This document shows positions 5,864 to 6,152 of a stretch of 6,152 nt of DNA, piece by piece. The first letter of the stretch is position 1. Each line of letters opens with the position of its first letter. The notes beneath the pieces are model-generated. The model searched no databases. It saw only the letters and a program-made list of their open reading frames with translations, and had not been told where the DNA came from. The DNA is from Pseudomonadota bacterium (GTDB taxonomy: Bacteria > Myxococcota > Myxococcia > Myxococcales > Myxococcaceae): positions 1 through 6,152 of the forward strand of contig JAFADT010000969.1 of the NCBI GenBank assembly GCA_023424585.1. The letters run 5' to 3'. The translations under genes were made by a program, and so were the position numbers.

Positions 5864-5886
5864 GCCGCCCGTGAGAGGCGGGCGGC
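5864..5886. terminator. GC-rich hairpin between convergent genes, possible bidirectional terminator
   Basis: GCCGCCCG (5864-5871) and CGGGCGGC (5879-5886) form a perfect 8-bp stem around a TGAGAGG loop. It begins 6 nt after the sspB-like stop and 4 nt beyond the stop of the opposing PEGA gene, the right place to end both transcripts. Neither strand has a T-run after the stem, so intrinsic termination would be weak or need Rho. Confidence 0.55.
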
Positions 5887-5889
5887 GCG

Positions 5890-6152
5890 TCAGCGCTTGA
5901 GCTCCGCGTCCACGTCCGCCTTCCGGCCGCCCATGAACGAGCCCGTCCAGGGGCGGTAGCCCTTGAGCTTCAGCTGCACGGAGACGGAGCGCGGGGGATA
6001 GGTGTTGTCGATCGCCATGGGCGTCACACCGATCTCCACGCCGTCCACCAGGACGGTGGCGCCAGAGGGCTCGCTGCGGATGGACAGGACCTCCGTCGGA
6101 GCCCCGAGCGCATGCATCACCTGGGTCCCATAGCGGGGCCACAGGAACAGCA
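5890..6152 (-). CDS. PEGA-domain protein, C-terminal part (5'-truncated at window edge)
   Basis: The visible 86 residues end at a TGA at 5892-5890. They contain one PEGA-type beta-sandwich domain: VLSIRSEPSGATVLVDGVEIGVTP, then YPPRSVSVQLKLKGYRPW, closing with ADVDAELKR. The pattern of SxPxGAxVxVDG, then GxTP, then a strand with LKxxGY is typical of PEGA repeats, found in many bacterial surface, periplasmic and kinase-associated proteins and common in Myxococcota. The frame stays open to the edge (LFLWPRYGTQ precedes GTG and ATG codons at 6120 and 6117), so those codons are probably internal and the gene continues to the right. The visible LFLW segment might be the end of a membrane helix or signal, but too little is seen. 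A stand-alone 75-residue protein is less likely because nothing visible would export it. Its full role cannot be told here. Confidence 0.8.
   Translation of the reverse strand, partial: LFLWPRYGTQVMHALGAPTEVLSIRSEPSGATVLVDGVEIGVTPMAIDNTYPPRSVSVQLKLKGYRPWTGSFMGGRKADVDAELKR

Overview
The window is GC-rich (third codon positions are almost all G or C), densely packed and purely bacterial. Gene content, GTG starts and codon use fit a delta-proteobacterial/Myxococcota genome (Myxococcus, Corallococcus or a relative). That placement is inferred from style and content, not from a search. No mobile element, CRISPR array, rRNA or tRNA is visible.

Layout. Positions 1-1723 hold two tightly linked plus-strand RNA-modification genes: the 3' part of tsaD (tRNA t6A synthesis; about 55 N-terminal residues lie outside the window) and rsmA/ksgA (16S rRNA dimethylation), which starts at a GTG 10 nt after tsaD. 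A small unknown minus-strand gene (1731-2018) converges on rsmA with only 7 nt between stop codons. A region of about 180 nt (2019-2199) then separates it from a divergent plus-strand series: a deoxynucleoside kinase (2200-2841), a 169-nt leader, panB (3011-3919), panC (3922-4776), smpB (4794-5279) and an SspB-type ClpXP adaptor (5316-5858). A GC-rich hairpin follows, and the 3' end of a minus-strand PEGA-domain gene runs off the right edge.

Functionally, panB and panC are two steps of pantothenate (vitamin B5/CoA) synthesis and are probably translationally coupled. The kinase before them salvages deoxynucleosides. smpB and the sspB-like gene belong to one quality-control route: SmpB with tmRNA rescues stalled ribosomes and adds the ssrA degradation tag, and SspB delivers tagged proteins to ClpXP. 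The C-terminus of the SspB-like protein (LRLVK) looks like the ClpX-docking motif of characterised SspB proteins. The window is mostly housekeeping. The points most worth a second look are the smpB-sspB pairing, the small unknown minus-strand protein, the panB leader, and a near-perfect hairpin inside smpB. I see no clear case for a wholly new system.
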